Shown here: positions 5,726 to 7,386 of the stretch, piece after piece | Position numbering within the stretch: the stretch's first letter is position 1 | How the letters are laid out: each line of letters starts with the position of its first letter | Assembly (NCBI GenBank): GCA_043768625.1 | Contig: JAYVKG010000318.1 | Location: 1-7,386, forward strand | From: UKL13-2 sp043768625 | GTDB taxonomy: Bacteria > Pseudomonadota > Gammaproteobacteria > Burkholderiales > Usitatibacteraceae | DNA length: 7,386 bases | Reading direction: 5' to 3' | Program-made: the position numbers and the translations under genes | Notes under the pieces: generated by a model | The model's database searches: none | What the model was told of the DNA's origin: nothing | The model's input: the letters and a program-made list of their open reading frames with translations, nothing else

Positions 5726-7386
5726 ATGAGCCAATCTCCGAACGATACCGACTCCACAATCCTGCCGCTGTTGCCGTTGCGTGATGTGGTGGTTTTTCCA
5801 CATATGGTGATCCCGCTTTTTGTGGGTCGCCCCAAATCCATCAAGGCACTTGAAGCCGCAATGGAAGAGGGTAAGAACGTCGTGCTGGTCGCGCAAAAAT
5901 CCGCCGCTAACGACGAGCCTTCTCCGGAAGACCTCTACGAGGTCGGCACGGTGGCGAGCATTCTGCAGATGTTGAAGCTTCCGGATGGCACGGTGAAAGT
6001 GCTGGTGGAAGGTGTTCATCGGGCGCGCATCAATCACGTGTTGAATGTCAAAGAAAACTACGAAGCGGATGTCTCGCCAATTCCCCAGGCAGAGAACGAT
6101 AACAATGAGGTCGAGGCAATGCGTCGAAGCCTCTTTGCCCAGTTTGACCAGTACGTCAAGCTCAACAAAAAAATTCCTCCTGAGGTATTGACTTCATTGT
6201 CGGGGATTGAAAGCGCCAGTCGGCTTTCCGACACGATCGCCGCACATCTGCCGTTAAAGTTGGAGCAAAAACAGCAAATCCTGGAGAACCTTGACGTACC
6301 CGCCCGCTTGGAGCAATTGCTCGGTTTGCTTGAGACAGAAATCGACATCCTGCAAGTGGAAAAACGCATCCGTGGCCGCGTCAAGCGGCAGATGGAGAAG
6401 AGCCAGCGGGAGTACTACCTGAACGAGCAAGTGAAGGCCATCCAGAAAGAACTTGGCGAGACCGAAGAGGGCGCCGATATCGACGAGCTGGAAAAGAAAA
6501 TCAAAGCTGCACATATGTCCAAGGAAGGGCGCACTAAAGCCGATGCCGAACTCAAGAAGCTGAAGCTGATGTCGCCGATGTCGGCGGAAGCGACCGTGGT
6601 GCGCAACTACATTGACACATTGGTGGGATTACCATGGAAAAAGAAAACCAAGGTGAGTTCCGATTTACTAAACGCGGAAAAAGTTCTCGATGCTGATCAT
6701 TACGGCCTGGAAAAGGTCAAAGAGCGCATCGTTGAGTATCTTGCGGTGCAAAGCCGCGTGGATAAATTGAAGGCACCGATTTTGTGTTTGGTTGGGCCAC
6801 CCGGTGTCGGTAAAACCTCGCTGGGACAATCGATTGCCAAAGCCACCAATCGCAAATTCATTCGCATGTCACTTGGCGGGGTGCGCGATGAATCCGAGAT
6901 TCGTGGACACCGGCGCACTTACATCGGGTCGATGCCGGGCAAGATCCTGCAAAACATGACCAAAGTGGGGGTGAGAAATCCGCTGTTTCTGCTCGATGAA
7001 GTTGATAAGATGGGTATGGATTTTCGCGGCGATCCGGCCAGTGCGTTGCTTGAGGTGTTGGACCCTGAACAGAACCATACCTTCCAGGACCACTACGTAG
7101 AAGTGGATTTTGATTTGTCCGACGTAATGTTTGTGGCGACATCGAACTCCTTCAACATCCCGCCAGCCCTGCTGGATCGAATGGAAGTCATTCGTCTCGC
7201 GGGCTACACAGAAGACGAGAAAGTCCATATTGCCCGGCAATATTTGCTGCCAAAGCAAATGAAGGCCAATGGCGTCAAGGATGAAGAACTGCACATTGCC
7301 GACCCAGCGCTGCGCGACATCACCCGTTATTACACCAGGGAAGCGGGGGTTCGGGGTATGGATCGCGAGATCGCGAGAATCTGCCG
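5726..7386 (+). CDS. lon: ATP-dependent protease Lon (La), N-terminal two thirds
   Basis: An open frame without interruption for 553 codons, cut by the window end; full Lon is about 800 residues. The N-terminal substrate-binding domain begins at LPLLPLRDVVVFPHMVIPLF (13-32) and is followed by a helical, coiled-coil-like stretch (EKRIRGRVKRQMEKSQREYY). The AAA+ domain has Walker A GPPGVGKT (357-364), Walker B LLDE (422-425), sensor-1 N474 in ATSNS, the arginine finger R485 in LLDRMEVI, and sensor-2 R543 in GVRGMDREI. The Ser-Lys protease domain lies beyond the window. The ATG is set by AAGGA (5714-5718) seven bases upstream. Lon degrades misfolded and regulatory proteins in the cytoplasm as a homohexamer. 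It has its own predicted heat-shock promoter and may also be read from clpX. Confidence 0.98.
   Translation, partial: MSQSPNDTDSTILPLLPLRDVVVFPHMVIPLFVGRPKSIKALEAAMEEGKNVVLVAQKSAANDEPSPEDLYEVGTVASILQMLKLPDGTVKVLVEGVHRARINHVLNVKENYEADVSPIPQAENDNNEVEAMRRSLFAQFDQYVKLNKKIPPEVLTSLSGIESASRLSDTIAAHLPLKLEQKQQILENLDVPARLEQLLGLLETEIDILQVEKRIRGRVKRQMEKSQREYYLNEQVKAIQKELGETEEGADIDELEKKIKAAHMSKEGRTKADAELKKLKLMSPMSAEATVVRNYIDTLVGLPWKKKTKVSSDLLNAEKVLDADHYGLEKVKERIVEYLAVQSRVDKLKAPILCLVGPPGVGKTSLGQSIAKATNRKFIRMSLGGVRDESEIRGHRRTYIGSMPGKILQNMTKVGVRNPLFLLDEVDKMGMDFRGDPASALLEVLDPEQNHTFQDHYVEVDFDLSDVMFVATSNSFNIPPALLDRMEVIRLAGYTEDEKVHIARQYLLPKQMKANGVKDEELHIADPALRDITRYYTREAGVRGMDREIARIC

Noticed and set aside
5339..6037. 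Long minus-strand open frame (232 codons) across the clpX-lon junction, and other minus-strand frames inside tig, clpP, clpX and lon
   Set aside because: They are antisense to strongly conserved genes, show no recognisable motif and are of the kind expected from codon bias in the real genes.

Overview
The window is a stretch of ordinary proteobacterial chromosome with balanced base composition. It most resembles a betaproteobacterium. The basis is recall rather than a search: the ClpX zinc-domain start, the ClpP N-terminal region, the trigger factor N-terminus and the HpnD sequence all read like betaproteobacterial versions (Nitrosomonadales or Burkholderiales type). The gene order tRNA-Leu, tig, clpP, clpX, lon is widespread in Beta- and Gammaproteobacteria. 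No mobile element, CRISPR array or phage gene is visible.

Left part (1-1880, minus strand): a squalene-forming operon read right to left as hpnC, hpnD, hpnE. hpnE is cut by the window edge and only its first 45 codons are present. In the established pathway HpnD joins two farnesyl diphosphates to presqualene diphosphate, HpnC converts that to hydroxysqualene, and HpnE reduces hydroxysqualene to squalene, the precursor of hopanoids. hpnD and hpnE overlap by one base (TGATG), and hpnC and hpnD are 88 bp apart.

Centre (1881-2275): a divergent intergenic region with a perfect TATAAT facing hpnC, then a complete tRNA-Leu(UAG) with encoded CCA on the plus strand, then a 159 bp leader without a visible terminator that leads into tig.

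Right part (2276-7386, plus strand): the protein quality-control cluster. Trigger factor (nascent-chain chaperone) overlaps clpP by four bases (ATGA). clpX follows 61 bp later, and lon begins after a 129 bp gap and runs off the window end. ClpX unfolds substrates for ClpP, and Lon is an independent ATP-dependent protease. The gap before lon carries a strong match to a sigma-32 (heat-shock) promoter, and its spacer is filled by a perfect 12 bp palindrome. This suggests lon can be heat-induced separately from tig-clpP-clpX.

I found no new multi-gene system. The items worth a second look are small: the palindrome inside the lon heat-shock promoter, an Asp replacing the Gly of the VIGQ motif in ClpX, a Val replacing the usual Pro after the catalytic His-Gln of ClpP, and a longer than usual ClpP N-terminus.
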